Origin: Amycolatopsis thailandensis
Lineage (GTDB): Bacteria; Actinomycetota; Actinomycetes; Mycobacteriales; Pseudonocardiaceae
Direction: 5' to 3'
DNA length: 64,000 nucleotides
NCBI RefSeq assembly: GCF_002234405.1
Contig: NZ_NMQT01000013.1
Span: 1 to 64,000 of the forward strand
The notes beneath the pieces are model-generated. The model had not been told where the DNA came from and made no database searches. It saw only the letters and a list, made by a program, of their open reading frames with translations. Below are positions 36,214 through 45,023 of the stretch, in pieces (positions within the stretch are counted from its first letter, which is position 1; each line of letters opens with the position of its first letter). The position numbers were made by a program, and so were the translations under genes.

Positions 36214-37404
36214 ATGTACACGGCGGTCGAAGGCTCGCGGGTTCCGATCCGGATGTGGGCCGACCCCACGTCGGTCGAAGACCAGGCCATGCGACAGCTG
36301 CACAACGTCGCCAACCTGCCGTGGGTGCACGGCGTCGCGGTCATGCCCGACGTCCACTACGGCAAGGGCGCGACCGTCGGCAGCGTGATCGCGATGCGCG
36401 ACGCCGTGTCCCCGGCCGCCGTCGGCGTGGACATCGGCTGCGGGATGAGCGCGGTACGGACCTCGCTCACCGCCGCCGATCTGCCCGACGACCTGCTGAA
36501 GCTCCGCCGCCGGATCGAATCGGCCGTCCCGGTCGGGTTCGGCCTGCACAAGACGCCGGTGAACCCGGCGAAGGTGCACGGTGTCGGTGGCTGGGACGCG
36601 TTCTGGAAGTCCTTCGGCGACCTTCATTCCGGCGTCCAGGAGCTGCACGACCGTGCCGCCCGCCAGATCGGGAGCCTCGGTGGCGGCAACCACTTCATCG
36701 AGGTCTGCCTGGAGCAGGGCGGCGACGACGAAGGCCGCGTCTGGCTGATGCTGCACTCGGGCTCGCGCAACATCGGCAAGGAGCTCGCGGAACGGCACAT
36801 GGCCGTCGCCCGGAAGCTGCCGCACAACGCGGACCTGCCGGATCCGGACCTCGCGGTGTTCGTCGCGGGCACCCCGGAGATGCAGGCGTACCGGCGCGAC
36901 CTGTTCTGGGCGCAGGACTACGCGGCGCGCAACCGCGCCACCATGGTCGCGCTCGTGAAGCAGGCGCTGAAGGACGTCGTCCCGCAGACGACGTTCGACG
37001 ACGCGATCTCGTGTCACCACAACTATGTCGCGGAAGAGACCTACGACGGCGTCGAACTGCTGGTGACCCGCAAGGGCGCGATCCGCGCGGGTTCCGGTGA
37101 CCTCGGGATCATCCCGGGCAGCATGGGCACCGGTTCGTACATCGTGCGCGGTCTCGGGAACGCGTCGTCCTTCCAGTCCGCGTCGCACGGCGCGGGCCGC
37201 CGGATGTCGCGGAACAAGGCCAAGAAGCTGTTCACCGCCGAGGACCTCGCCGCGCAGACCGCCGGGGTGGAATGCCGCAAGGACTCCGGTGTGGTGGACG
37301 AGATCCCGGCCGCGTACAAGGACATCGAAACGGTCATCAAGGCGCAGACGGATCTCGTCGAGGTGGTCGCGCACCTCAAGCAGGTCGTCTGCGTGAAAGG
37401 CTGA
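36214..37404 (+). CDS. rtcB: RtcB-type RNA ligase
   Basis: The 396-residue enzyme joins RNA 2',3'-cyclic phosphate or 3'-phosphate ends to 5'-OH ends with GTP and Mn. Family motifs are VMPDVHYGKG near 43, GVDIGCGM near 73 (metal Cys), GGGNHFIEV near 154 (His), LHSGSRNIG near 180 and the guanylylated His region SASHGAGRRMSR near 326. It is slightly shorter than Escherichia coli RtcB, as is usual in actinobacteria. ATG 36214 has a GAAAGGAAAG ribosome site. No archease or RNA target is encoded nearby. Confidence 0.92.
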   Translation: MYTAVEGSRVPIRMWADPTSVEDQAMRQLHNVANLPWVHGVAVMPDVHYGKGATVGSVIAMRDAVSPAAVGVDIGCGMSAVRTSLTAADLPDDLLKLRRRIESAVPVGFGLHKTPVNPAKVHGVGGWDAFWKSFGDLHSGVQELHDRAARQIGSLGGGNHFIEVCLEQGGDDEGRVWLMLHSGSRNIGKELAERHMAVARKLPHNADLPDPDLAVFVAGTPEMQAYRRDLFWAQDYAARNRATMVALVKQALKDVVPQTTFDDAISCHHNYVAEETYDGVELLVTRKGAIRAGSGDLGIIPGSMGTGSYIVRGLGNASSFQSASHGAGRRMSRNKAKKLFTAEDLAAQTAGVECRKDSGVVDEIPAAYKDIETVIKAQTDLVEVVAHLKQVVCVKG

Positions 37405-37412
37405 ATTACCGG

Positions 37413-37464
37413 GCGATTCGTGGGTGGTGGTCAGGGGAACCCGACATACCACCCACGAAATCGC
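37413..37464. repeat. Palindrome between rtcB and the lipoprotein gene
   Basis: GCGATT-CGTGGGTGGT pairs with ACCACCCACGAAATCGC (ending 37464) around a GC-rich loop. It lies 8 bp after the rtcB stop and directly before the -10 of the next gene, consistent with a terminator. Confidence 0.75.
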
Positions 37465-37470
37465 TACCCT
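37465..37470 (+). promoter_or_regulatory. -10 hexamer of a leaderless promoter (lipoprotein gene)
   Basis: TACCCT, 6 nt before ATG 37477, immediately after the palindrome. Confidence 0.58.
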
Positions 37471-37476
37471 GAAAGC

Positions 37477-37848
37477 ATGAAGAGGTTGGTATTCGCGGCG
37501 CTCCTGGCGACCGCCGGATTCACGCTGGCCGGCTGCGCCGAGGTCACGAACGCGGTGGATCAGACGAACAAGGCCGCGACGAAGGTCGGTGCCTGCGCCG
37601 AGGCGCTCAGCCTCGCCGACCTCAACCCGGACCCGGCGACGCTCAAGGAGCGGGCCGCGGACAAGGAGAAGCGCCTGCGCGAGCTGGCGAACAGCGTCGG
37701 CGAGCAGGACGTGGCGGGCGCGCTCACCGGCATGGCCGATTCGTACTTGCAGGCCCAGAAGGAGAACATCCACGACGCGGGCAAGATCGCGGACTGGACC
37801 AAGCGCAACATCGACCGGCTGGATGCGCTCCGCAAGGTCTGCGCCTGA
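37477..37848 (+). CDS. Small secreted lipoprotein, uncharacterised
   Basis: The 123-residue protein has a signal peptide MKRLVFAALLATAGFTLAGC with Cys 20 as the lipidated residue. The mature part is helical and charged (KERAADKEKRLRELANSVGEQ) with two more cysteines (about 40 and 122) that could form a disulfide. No family is recognised. The start is ATG 37477; the longer in-frame version would begin inside the palindrome. Confidence 0.8.
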   Translation: MKRLVFAALLATAGFTLAGCAEVTNAVDQTNKAATKVGACAEALSLADLNPDPATLKERAADKEKRLRELANSVGEQDVAGALTGMADSYLQAQKENIHDAGKIADWTKRNIDRLDALRKVCA

Positions 37849-37854
37849 CTCTCT

Positions 37855-37919
37855 CGCGTTTCGTCCTCTGAATGCGGTAGTTGGCGACACGAACTACCGC
37901 ATTCAGAGGACGAAACGCG
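37855..37919. repeat. Family B palindrome filling a convergent gap
   Basis: Arms of 28 bp (37855-37882 and 37892-37919) consist of the 22-nt unit plus GTAGTT-type extension. The left arm begins 6 bp after the lipoprotein stop, and the right arm touches the MFS gene stop (37920). It fits a bidirectional terminator. Confidence 0.88.
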
Positions 37920-39116
37920 TCAGGAGGAAGTGAGCGCGGGCACCTGAGCGGGGGTCCGGGAGCGCCGCCAGAACAGGCCGACCGAAGCGATCGCCAGCGC
38001 GCCCAGCGCCGACGCCGCGAATCCCCACCCGGGGCTGGAGTGGTCGATCACGAACCCGATGATCGGGCTCCCGACGGCCAGCCCGATCCGGCTGGCCGCG
38101 TCCAGCAGGCCCATCGCCTCGCCACGCACCCGTGCCGGCGCCGCCGCGCTGACCGTCTCCGTGCTCGCCGCGAGCGTCGGCGCGCACAGCACGTTGCTCG
38201 GGAAGAGCACGATCGCCAGCAGCCACCACGGGTGGTCGATCAGCCCGACCGGCAGCGTCAGCACCGCGAGCAGCAGCATCAGCGTGCCCTGCGAAAGCGA
38301 CCGCCGGACCGCGCCGTGGATCGCCCCGCCGAGCACGGACGCGACGCACATGAACGTGATCAGCAGCCCGGACCAGGCGATGTCGCCGCTCGCGCGCAGC
38401 GTCGCCAGCGCGGCGAGCTCCATGCCGACCAGGCAGAACAGCGCACCGGCGGCGATGAACATCGCCATCACGAGCCGTCCGGTGAGCCAGCTCCGCACGG
38501 ACGGCCGCTCCCCGGTGACCACCTCGGTGTCGGCTTCGGAGCGGATCGGCGGGTTCAGCCGGTAGATCAGCGTCGCCGAAAGCGCGAAGCAGACACCGAT
38601 GCCGGTGAGCGCGTAGACCGCGGGCAGCTGCGTGATCGCCATGATCCCGGCCGACGGCCCGATCATGAACGACGCCTCCACGAAGATCGTGTCCAGCGAG
38701 TAGGCGGCCCGCCGCTGCTCCAGCGGCACGAGCGCGGTGAGCACCAGCCGCGCGAGCGTCCCGGCGGGCACCGACAGCACGCCGGCGGGGAGCGAGACGG
38801 CCAGCAGCGCCTCGTACGGCAGATGCGGCGCGCTGATCCAGAACGTGCTCGACGCCACGCCGCAGATCGCGACCACCGGCCGCAGCCCGTAGCGGTCGAC
38901 GTACCGGCCGACGAGCGGCGCCCCGATCGCGCTGCCGAGCGTGGTGGCCGCGCCGACCAGCCCGGCGGCCCCGTAGCCGCGGCCGAGGTCGTTGACGACG
39001 TACAGCGTCATCGTCACGCCCATGGCCGTCATCGGCAGCCGTGCCAGGAACATCAGCAGCATCGAACTGGGGACTCCGGGCACGGCCAACACGCAACGGT
39101 ACGGAGCTAGGGCCAT
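37920..39116 (-). CDS. MFS transporter
   Basis: The 398-residue protein has 12 predicted TM segments. The motif A-like loop is LVGRYVDRYGLRPVV near 68. It is of the small drug- or sugar-exporter type. ATG 39116 (MALAPYRCVLAVPG) is chosen because upstream in-frame residues are not membrane-like. It is divergent from catalase. The substrate is unknown. Confidence 0.85.
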   Translation of the reverse strand: MALAPYRCVLAVPGVPSSMLLMFLARLPMTAMGVTMTLYVVNDLGRGYGAAGLVGAATTLGSAIGAPLVGRYVDRYGLRPVVAICGVASSTFWISAPHLPYEALLAVSLPAGVLSVPAGTLARLVLTALVPLEQRRAAYSLDTIFVEASFMIGPSAGIMAITQLPAVYALTGIGVCFALSATLIYRLNPPIRSEADTEVVTGERPSVRSWLTGRLVMAMFIAAGALFCLVGMELAALATLRASGDIAWSGLLITFMCVASVLGGAIHGAVRRSLSQGTLMLLLAVLTLPVGLIDHPWWLLAIVLFPSNVLCAPTLAASTETVSAAAPARVRGEAMGLLDAASRIGLAVGSPIIGFVIDHSSPGWGFAASALGALAIASVGLFWRRSRTPAQVPALTSS

Positions 39117-39318
39117 GATCCGATGAGAACCCAACTTGGTACGCGCGTGCAAGTTTTTTTCGCGAGGTCGATCACCCGCGCCGGGGTGTTTTCTTGACTG
39201 ATTCCATTTTACGCGAGAGGGTGGGTGAGCCAGGTCGTCCACGAAGTGCTGAGCGCGCGCACTCGGGCGAAGCTGGTGTGGCTGACCGCTCCACCACCAC
39301 GAACCAGGAGGCACCGGC

Positions 39319-40761
39319 GTGACCTTGCCGACCACGAACAACGTGGGCATCCCCGTCGCCAGCGACAACGACTCGCTGACGGTGGGTGCCAACGGCCCGA
39401 TCCTGCTCCAGGACCACTACCTGATCGAGAAGAACGCCCAGTTCAACCGTGAGCGCGTCCCGGAGCGCGTCGTCCACGCCAAGGGCGGCGGTGCGCACGG
39501 CTTCCTCGAGGTCACCGAGGACGTCAGCCAGTTCACGAAGGCCGCCCTGTTCCAGCCGGGCGTGCGGACCGAGAGCCTGGTCCGCTTCTCGTCGGTCGCC
39601 GGTGAGAACGGCTCGCCGGACACCTGGCGTGACCCGCGCGGTTTCGCGGTGAAGTTCTACACCTCCGAGGGCAACTACGACCTCGTCGGCAACAACACCC
39701 CGGTGTTCTTCATCCGCGACCCGATCAAGTTCCCGGACTTCATCCACTCGCAGAAGCGCCGCGCCGACAACCACCTGCGCGACCACGACATCCAGTGGGA
39801 CTTCTGGACGCTGCGGCCCGAATCCGCGCATCAGGTCACCTGGCTGATGGGCGACCGCGGCATCCCGTCGAACTGGCGCGAGATGGACGGCTTCGGCTCG
39901 CACACCTACCTGTGGGAGAACGCCGGCGGCGAGAAGTTCTGGGTCAAGTATCACTTCAAGACCGACCAGGGCATCGGCTACCTGCCCCAGGCCGACGCGG
40001 ACCGCATCGCGGGCGAGGACTCGGACTACTACATCCGCGACCTGTTCAAGAACATCGAGAAGGGCAACCACCCCAGCTGGACGCTGTACGTCCAGGTGAT
40101 GCCCTACGCCGAGGCCGCGGACTACCGCTTCAATCCGTTCGACCTGACCAAGGTGTGGCCGAAGGGCGACTACCCGCTGATCAAGGTCGGCCGCTGGGTG
40201 CTCGACCGCAACCCGGCGAACTACTTCGCCGAGATCGAGCAGGCCGCGTTCGAGCCGTCCAACCTGGTGCCGGGCATCGGCCCGTCGCCGGACAAGATGC
40301 TGCAAGGCCGCCTGTTCGCGTACCCGGACGCGCACCGCTACCGGATCGGCGCGAACTACACGCAGCTGCCGGTCAACGCGCCGAAGTCCCCGGTGAACAG
40401 CTACTCGCGCGACGGCGCGATGCGCTACAACAACCCGGGCGACCCGGTGTACGCGCCGAACTCCAAGGGCGGCCCGCACGCGAACGCGGAGATCGCTTCC
40501 GAGACCTCGTCGGGCTACGGCGTCGAGGACGAGGTCATTCGCTCGGCGTACAAGCTGCACGCCGAGGACGACGACTTCGGCCAGCCGGGCACGCTCGTGC
40601 GCGAGGTGATGGACGACGCGCAGCGTGAGCGGCTCGCGAACAACATCATCGGCCACGCTTCGAACGACGTCTCGCGGCCGGTGCTGGAGCGCGTCTTCGA
40701 GTACTGGCGGAACGTGGACAAGGACCTCGGCGACAAGGTCGCGGACGCCTTCCGCGAGTAG
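39319..40761 (+). CDS. katA: Catalase (monofunctional, clade 3 type)
   Basis: The 480-residue haem enzyme dismutates hydrogen peroxide. It shows RVPERVVHAKGGGAHG near 49 (distal His), VRFSSVAGENGSPDTWRDPR near 89, the NNTPVFFIRD asparagine region near 127 and the proximal Tyr in RLFAYPDAHRYR near 333. GGGAHG differs from the common GAGAFG. GTG 39319 follows AGGAGG. A strong terminator follows at 40797. Confidence 0.95.
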   Translation: MTLPTTNNVGIPVASDNDSLTVGANGPILLQDHYLIEKNAQFNRERVPERVVHAKGGGAHGFLEVTEDVSQFTKAALFQPGVRTESLVRFSSVAGENGSPDTWRDPRGFAVKFYTSEGNYDLVGNNTPVFFIRDPIKFPDFIHSQKRRADNHLRDHDIQWDFWTLRPESAHQVTWLMGDRGIPSNWREMDGFGSHTYLWENAGGEKFWVKYHFKTDQGIGYLPQADADRIAGEDSDYYIRDLFKNIEKGNHPSWTLYVQVMPYAEAADYRFNPFDLTKVWPKGDYPLIKVGRWVLDRNPANYFAEIEQAAFEPSNLVPGIGPSPDKMLQGRLFAYPDAHRYRIGANYTQLPVNAPKSPVNSYSRDGAMRYNNPGDPVYAPNSKGGPHANAEIASETSSGYGVEDEVIRSAYKLHAEDDDFGQPGTLVREVMDDAQRERLANNIIGHASNDVSRPVLERVFEYWRNVDKDLGDKVADAFRE

Positions 40762-40796
40762 AACGACCTCTCCTCCGAGAGGCTGCTCCCACCACC

Positions 40797-40843
40797 GGAA
40801 CGCACCCGGTGCGCGACATCCCCCGCGCACCGGGTGCGTTTCC
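40797..40843 (+). terminator. Terminator hairpin after catalase
   Basis: GGAACGCACCCGGTGCGCG (40797-40815) pairs with the inverse (40824-40843) with one bulge. The remaining gene-free stretch to 41210 is mildly AT-rich and probably holds the promoter of the secreted-protein gene; I see no other feature in it. Confidence 0.85.
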
Positions 40844-41210
40844 ATGTCCCCACTCGCATGTGAAACCAGAAGACGCCGTGGCGTGCGTGGGGGACACCCC
40901 GAGTGGAGCAGTAAGACACGCCTGTCCGACGGAGTGATGAAGCCAAACGATCACCGTTTACACCGCTGTGGGTGAACGAAACGCACCACGGTGTCGACCG
41001 GTCACCGGTAGTCATAAAACAGCGGGAAAAGGGTGATCTTCAGGGGGAGGCACAAGATTTCGACGTTAATCAATTGCGGGGGTCTTCACCGGGAATGAAT
41101 CCGGCACGTAAGGGTTAGAAAATGGTTCCAACCGGTGATCGGGTGGTGTTCGGCCGATACGGCGGGTATCGATTTACCTCGTCAGGTCCCAGAGGCCAGG
41201 AGGTAAGGGA

Positions 41211-41741
41211 ATGAAAGGCAACATTGCCCGGACGATTGCCGCGGTAGCCGCGGGCAGTCTGTTGGCGGTGGCCTCAGCCGGCGCCGCGACGGCTAGTACC
41301 GATGGTGGAAAGGGTTCGTCGAATACGCAGGCGCTCGCCGCGCAGGTGCTGCAGATGCGAGACGGCCTCACCAAGGTCGCGTACGGCGGCGACGTCGCCA
41401 AGACGCGGGCGGACTTGGACAAGCTGAGCCCCGTCCTCGGTGACATCGCGGCGGGCAAGCGCTACCAGATCCAGACCGAAACGCAGAAGCTCGGCGACCT
41501 CGCGCAGGGCCGCTCCGTCGAGTCCAGCAGGCTGCTGGCCGACCCGACGGCCAAGGCGCGCCAGCTGCCGCCGCTGCCAGTGCCGATCCCGTCGCTGCCG
41601 GACCTTCCCGGACCGCTGAAGATCGTCAGCGACCTGGTGAAAGCCCTGTTGACGGCCGTGACCGGCATTCTCGCGGGCCTGCTCGGCGGACTCCCCGTCC
41701 CGCCGCTGCCGGTGCCGCCCGTACCGCTTCCCACGCCCTAA
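41211..41741 (+). CDS. Secreted protein with proline-rich C-terminus, uncharacterised
   Basis: The 176-residue protein has an N-terminal signal peptide (KGNIARTIAAVAAGSLL, cleavage near ATAS at about 30). A helical central region follows (about 35-110), then a Pro-rich and hydrophobic tail (LPPLPVPIPSLPDLPGP, later VPPLPVPPVPLPTP). AGGAGGTAAGGG precedes ATG 41211. It resembles small exported actinobacterial proteins that bind the wall or self-associate, but no family is named. Confidence 0.75.
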   Translation: MKGNIARTIAAVAAGSLLAVASAGAATASTDGGKGSSNTQALAAQVLQMRDGLTKVAYGGDVAKTRADLDKLSPVLGDIAAGKRYQIQTETQKLGDLAQGRSVESSRLLADPTAKARQLPPLPVPIPSLPDLPGPLKIVSDLVKALLTAVTGILAGLLGGLPVPPLPVPPVPLPTP

Positions 41742-41772
41742 TATCGCCGCGCTGTGCTGTCTCCGCGCGCTG

Positions 41773-41849
41773 ACGGAAACCTTTCGCAGGGCGCGGGTTC
41801 GAGGCCCGCTCACGCAGGCAGGTAGGGGCGCCCTACAAAAGGTTTCCGT
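41773..41849. repeat. Branched 77-nt palindrome
   Basis: ACGGAAACCTTT (41773-41784) pairs with AAAGGTTTCCGT (41838-41849). Inside, AGGGCGC (41788-41794) pairs with GCGCCCT (41828-41834), and a third inner stem is possible around GGGTTCGAGGCCC. It lies after the secreted-protein gene in a convergent gap. Confidence 0.75.
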
Positions 41850-41881
41850 GGCCTTCGGCCAAAAGAGGCGCGCGGGGTGAA

Positions 41882-41914
41882 GTCTCTCGTCGCGCTGACG
41901 CGCTTCCGAGAGAC
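41882..41914. terminator. Hairpin in the 41.7-42.0 kb convergent gap
   Basis: GTCTCTCG (41882-41889) pairs with CGAGAGAC (41907-41914), with an inner GCGC/GCGC dyad. Confidence 0.6.
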
Positions 41915-42023
41915 AGGCGTGGGTCGTTAGAAGATCGTCAGGGTTCGCCGTGCAGGGCGGCGGGCCATGAAATGGGGGCCGGAGCCCGGGTGGGGACATT
42001 CCTCCTCACCCGGGCTCTGGCCG

Positions 42024-43070
42024 TCACTTCGGGGCGAGGCCCAGCCGCAGGGCACCCGCGGCTTCGGCGGTCGCTTCCCGGAACCGGCGGCCGACGCCGA
42101 GGAAGTTGATGTACCCGTGAATCAGGTCCGGCTGGCGGCTCAGCGCCACCGGCACCCCGGCCTTCCGCAATTTCTCCGCGTAAGCCTCACCCTCGTCGCG
42201 CAGCGGATCGAAACCGGCCGTCGCGATATACGCGGGCGGCAATCCGGAAACGTCGCCGTGCAGCGGGGAGAGTTTCGGGTTGTACAGATCGGTGCCCTTC
42301 GGCACGTAATGCCCTTCGAACCAGGTCATATCCGAATCGGTGAGGAACAGGTCCTCCGCGAACAATTCCCGGGAACGACGGCGAACGGTGAAATCCGTCG
42401 CCGGATAGAACAGCAGCTGGAACGCCGGGATCCCGCCGCCGCGTTTCACCGCCTGCTGCGCTGTCACCGCCGCGAGGTTCCCGCCCGCGCTGTCACCGCC
42501 GACGGCGATGCGGGCCGGGTCGGCGCCCAGGTCCCGCGCCTTGGCGAAGGCGTACTCGAACGCCGCGATCGCGTCATCGGTGGCGCCGGGGAACCGCGTC
42601 TCGGGCGCGAGCCGGTACTCCACCGACAGGACCCGCACCCCGGCCTGTTTCGCCAGGTAGCGGACGGTGTTGTCGTGGGAGACGCGGCTGCCGACCACCC
42701 AGCCGCCGCCGTGGAAGAACACCAGCAGCCCGGACGGGTCCGGCAGCCCGGCGGGCGTGTAGAGCGTGGCGGGCACGTCTCCGTCGCCCGTCGGGATCAG
42801 CAGTTCCCTGGTGGCGACGGGCTCGATCGTCGGCCCACTGACCAGGTGCCTGCTCGCCAGCAGCATGCGGCGCGACTCTTCGACGGTTCCCCGCACCAGG
42901 GATGCCTTCGCCAGCTTCTGGAGGCGAAGCAGCAGCTGGGCGTCGAGGGCGAGCTCCTGTCCGTCCAGGCGGAGTGGAGGCCCGGCGATGGCCCGTCTGA
43001 CCGGCCCTGGGAGCCAGAACGCCAGCTGCGAGAACGCGGCCTCGGCACGGATCTGGAGCGGTATCGCCAT
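42024..43070 (-). CDS. Alpha/beta hydrolase (HSL-type esterase/lipase)
   Basis: The 348-residue protein shows FFHGGGWVVGSR near 118 (oxyanion hole), VGGDSAGGNLAA near 188 (nucleophile Ser), FDPLRDEGEAYA near 288 (Asp) and LIHGYINF near 317 (His), the hormone-sensitive lipase family. About 85 N-terminal residues form a helical cap. There is no signal peptide. A palindrome TACTTGCGAGTA about 29 bp upstream resembles one before the secreted lipase at 58949. Confidence 0.9.
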   Translation of the reverse strand: MAIPLQIRAEAAFSQLAFWLPGPVRRAIAGPPLRLDGQELALDAQLLLRLQKLAKASLVRGTVEESRRMLLASRHLVSGPTIEPVATRELLIPTGDGDVPATLYTPAGLPDPSGLLVFFHGGGWVVGSRVSHDNTVRYLAKQAGVRVLSVEYRLAPETRFPGATDDAIAAFEYAFAKARDLGADPARIAVGGDSAGGNLAAVTAQQAVKRGGGIPAFQLLFYPATDFTVRRRSRELFAEDLFLTDSDMTWFEGHYVPKGTDLYNPKLSPLHGDVSGLPPAYIATAGFDPLRDEGEAYAEKLRKAGVPVALSRQPDLIHGYINFLGVGRRFREATAEAAGALRLGLAPK

Positions 43071-43095
43071 GTCTCCTCCTGGGGGCTTCCCGACA

Positions 43096-43113
43096 GGTTA
43101 CTTGCGAGTAGGT
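43096..43113. promoter_or_regulatory. Operator candidate before the esterase gene
   Basis: TACTTGCGAGTA (43099-43110) followed by GGT. The same layout, TACTCCCGAGTA plus GGT, stands before the lipase gene at 58964. A GC-rich dyad (GGCCGTCC at 43115 with GGACGGCC at 43131) adjoins it. Confidence 0.5.
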
Positions 43114-43205
43114 AGGCCGTCCAGCGGAACGGACGGCCGTTGAGGCGAACGGGTGTGACGCAGGACTCCGTTCCAGATCCTGGTCCTCCACTTAAGTAGA
43201 GGGGT

Positions 43206-43211
43206 TAGCCT
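43206..43211 (+). promoter_or_regulatory. -10 hexamer of a leaderless promoter (FMN reductase gene)
   Basis: TAGCCT, 7 nt before GTG 43219. Confidence 0.55.
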
Positions 43212-43218
43212 CGAAAGC

Positions 43219-43794
43219 GTGACTTCGACGAACGCGGTTCATGTCCTCGGTATCGGCGGCTCCCTGCGGGAGGGCTCGCAGTCCGAGCGCGCGCTGCGCA
43301 TCGCCCTGGACGGCGCGGCCGAGGCCGGGGTCACCACCGAACTGATCTCCGGTCCCGAACTGGTGCTGCCGTTCTACGACACCGCGTTGGCGGAGCGGCA
43401 CGAAAGGGCCGTTCGTCTGGTCGAGGCGATCCGCCGCGCCGACGGGATCGTCGTGGTCTCGCCCGGGTATCACGGCGCGTTGTCCGGTCTGGTCAAGAAC
43501 GCCCTGGACTACGTCGAAGACCTGCGTGACGACGCCCGTCCGTACCTCGACGGCCGCGCGGTCGGCCTGGCCGCCGTCGCGTTCGGCTGGCAGGCCGCCG
43601 TCACCACGCTGGAGCAGCTGCGCACGATCACGCACGCGCTGCGCGGCTGGGCCACCCCTTTGGGTGGTTCGATCAACACCGCGGAGACCAAGTTCGACGA
43701 GGCGGGCGGCGCCTCGGACGACAAGACCGTCCGCACTCTTCGCCTGATCGGGAGCCAGGTCGCCGGGTTCGCGCTGAGTCGCGCCGGTCACTAG
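43219..43794 (+). CDS. NAD(P)H-dependent FMN reductase
   Basis: The 191-residue flavodoxin-fold protein has VLGIGGSLREGSQSERAL near residue 8 (phosphate loop) and VVVSPGYHGALSGLVKNALDYVED near 76, the SsuE/ArsH-like signature. It reduces FMN or quinones in the cytoplasm. It may supply reduced flavin to stress enzymes nearby. A terminator (43810-43834) follows. Confidence 0.88.
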   Translation: MTSTNAVHVLGIGGSLREGSQSERALRIALDGAAEAGVTTELISGPELVLPFYDTALAERHERAVRLVEAIRRADGIVVVSPGYHGALSGLVKNALDYVEDLRDDARPYLDGRAVGLAAVAFGWQAAVTTLEQLRTITHALRGWATPLGGSINTAETKFDEAGGASDDKTVRTLRLIGSQVAGFALSRAGH

Positions 43795-43809
43795 TCGTTT
43801 GTTTCGGCC

Positions 43810-43834
43810 CACGTCCGGGTAATTCCCGGACGTG
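43810..43834 (+). terminator. Hairpin after the FMN reductase gene
   Basis: CACGTCCGGG (43810-43819) and CCCGGACGTG (43825-43834) with loop TAATT. It separates this gene from the Ohr-like gene. Confidence 0.75.
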
Positions 43835-43931
43835 ATGCCTGCCATGGGGTGGCAAGGTTTCGCGGTTGCGGGACGTTGGCACCACAGAGACGCTCAACGG
43901 GGCGTGTCTTGAACCAGGAGGTAGGCGAAGA

Positions 43932-44354
43932 ATGGCTGAGGCTCTGTACACCGCTGTTGCCACCGCTCGCGGCGACGGCCGCAACGGTGAGGTCACGTCC
44001 TCCGACGGCGTCATCGACGAGTCGCTGGCGGTCCCGAAGGAGATGGGCGGGCCGGGCGGGGACAAGACCAACCCCGAGCAGCTGTTCGCCGCCGGTTACT
44101 CCGCCTGTTTCCATTCCGCTCTCCAGGTCGTCGCGCGCCAGGCCAAGGTGAAGCTGGCCGGTTCGACCGTCTCCGCCGAGGTCAGCGTGCTCAAGCAGGG
44201 CGAGGGTTTCGGCCTCGCCGTCGCACTCAAGGTTTCGCTGCCCGGTCTGGAGCAGGCGCAGGCCGATCAGCTCGTCGAGCAGGCGCACCAGGTGTGCCCG
44301 TACTCGAACGCGACCCGAGGGAACATCGAGGTCGCGCTGTCCGCGACGGTCTGA
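43932..44354 (+). CDS. Organic hydroperoxide resistance protein (Ohr/OsmC)
   Basis: The 140-residue OsmC-fold enzyme reduces organic hydroperoxides through two cysteines: AAGYSACFHSAL near 55-62 and HQVCPYSNATRGN near 120. The motif at the second Cys is the Ohr form. Its start ATG 43932 follows AGGAGGTAGG. It precedes dps by 57 bp, making a small oxidative-stress group. Confidence 0.92.
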   Translation: MAEALYTAVATARGDGRNGEVTSSDGVIDESLAVPKEMGGPGGDKTNPEQLFAAGYSACFHSALQVVARQAKVKLAGSTVSAEVSVLKQGEGFGLAVALKVSLPGLEQAQADQLVEQAHQVCPYSNATRGNIEVALSATV

Positions 44355-44411
44355 TCCCGTCCAAGGCAGGTCCACTCCCGAACCGACTGATTTCCGAAAG
44401 GAAGACCGAAG

Positions 44412-44888
44412 ATGGGCAAGTCCCCGATCAAGAGTCCGTTGAGCGACGCCGACAAGGAGATCACCGGTAACGCCTTGCAGGCCACGCTGGTCGATCTGGT
44501 GGATCTGTCGCTGATCGCGAAGCAGGCCCACTGGAACGTCGTCGGCGCGAACTTCCGCAGTGTGCACCTTCAGCTCGACGAGCTGGTCGACACCGCGCGC
44601 CAGTACACCGACGAGGTCGCCGAGCGCGCCAACGCCATCGGTGTCTCGCCGAACGGCCAGGCGAAGGCCGTCGTGGAGAGTTCCGGCCTGCCGGACTATC
44701 CCGACAACTGGCAGTCCGTCGAGTCCACGGTGGCCGCGATCGTCGATATCCTCGCGGCGCTGATCGAGCGCCTGCGCAAGCGCATCGACGAGACCGACAA
44801 GAGCGATCTGGTCACCCAGGACCTCCTGATCGCGATCACGCAGGAGCTCGAGAAGGCGCACTGGATGTGGCAGGCGCAGCAGGCCTGA
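44412..44888 (+). CDS. dps: Dps family DNA-binding ferritin
   Basis: The 158-residue protein shows the intersubunit ferroxidase residues: KQAHWNVVGANFRSVH near 37 (His), LQLDELVDTARQYTDEVAER near 52 (Asp and Glu). It stores iron and shields DNA as a dodecamer. The Lys-poor N-terminus suggests weak direct DNA binding. AAAGGAAG precedes ATG. A family E palindrome follows. Confidence 0.95.
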   Translation: MGKSPIKSPLSDADKEITGNALQATLVDLVDLSLIAKQAHWNVVGANFRSVHLQLDELVDTARQYTDEVAERANAIGVSPNGQAKAVVESSGLPDYPDNWQSVESTVAAIVDILAALIERLRKRIDETDKSDLVTQDLLIAITQELEKAHWMWQAQQA

Positions 44889-44914
44889 CCCTCCCTCTCA
44901 CGCGGCGCGCAAGC

Positions 44915-44967
44915 GCAATGAAGGGGCCTTTCATCGCAAAATTTGCGATGAAAGGCCCCTTCATTGC
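44915..44967. repeat. Family E palindrome, perfect 26-bp arms
   Basis: Arms 44915-44940 and 44942-44967 are fully complementary about one A, with GCAATGAAGGGGCC at the outside and GCAAAATTTGC in the middle. It lies between dps and the glutamate decarboxylase gene. Confidence 0.88.
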
Positions 44968-45010
44968 ACGTCAGAGGGCCGACCGAGGTGCCACCGGAGG
45001 CTTCCGCGGT

Positions 45011-45016
45011 TAGGTT
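45011..45016 (+). promoter_or_regulatory. -10 hexamer of a leaderless promoter (gad gene)
   Basis: TAGGTT, 7 nt before ATG 45024. It fixes that start over an in-frame start at 44964 inside the palindrome. Confidence 0.6.
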
Positions 45017-45023
45017 CGGGTCC

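Noticed and set aside
41773..41849. tRNA-like element containing GGTTCGAGGC
   Set aside because: Length and T-loop-like string are suggestive, but the outer stem is 12 bp and there is no proper D or anticodon arm.
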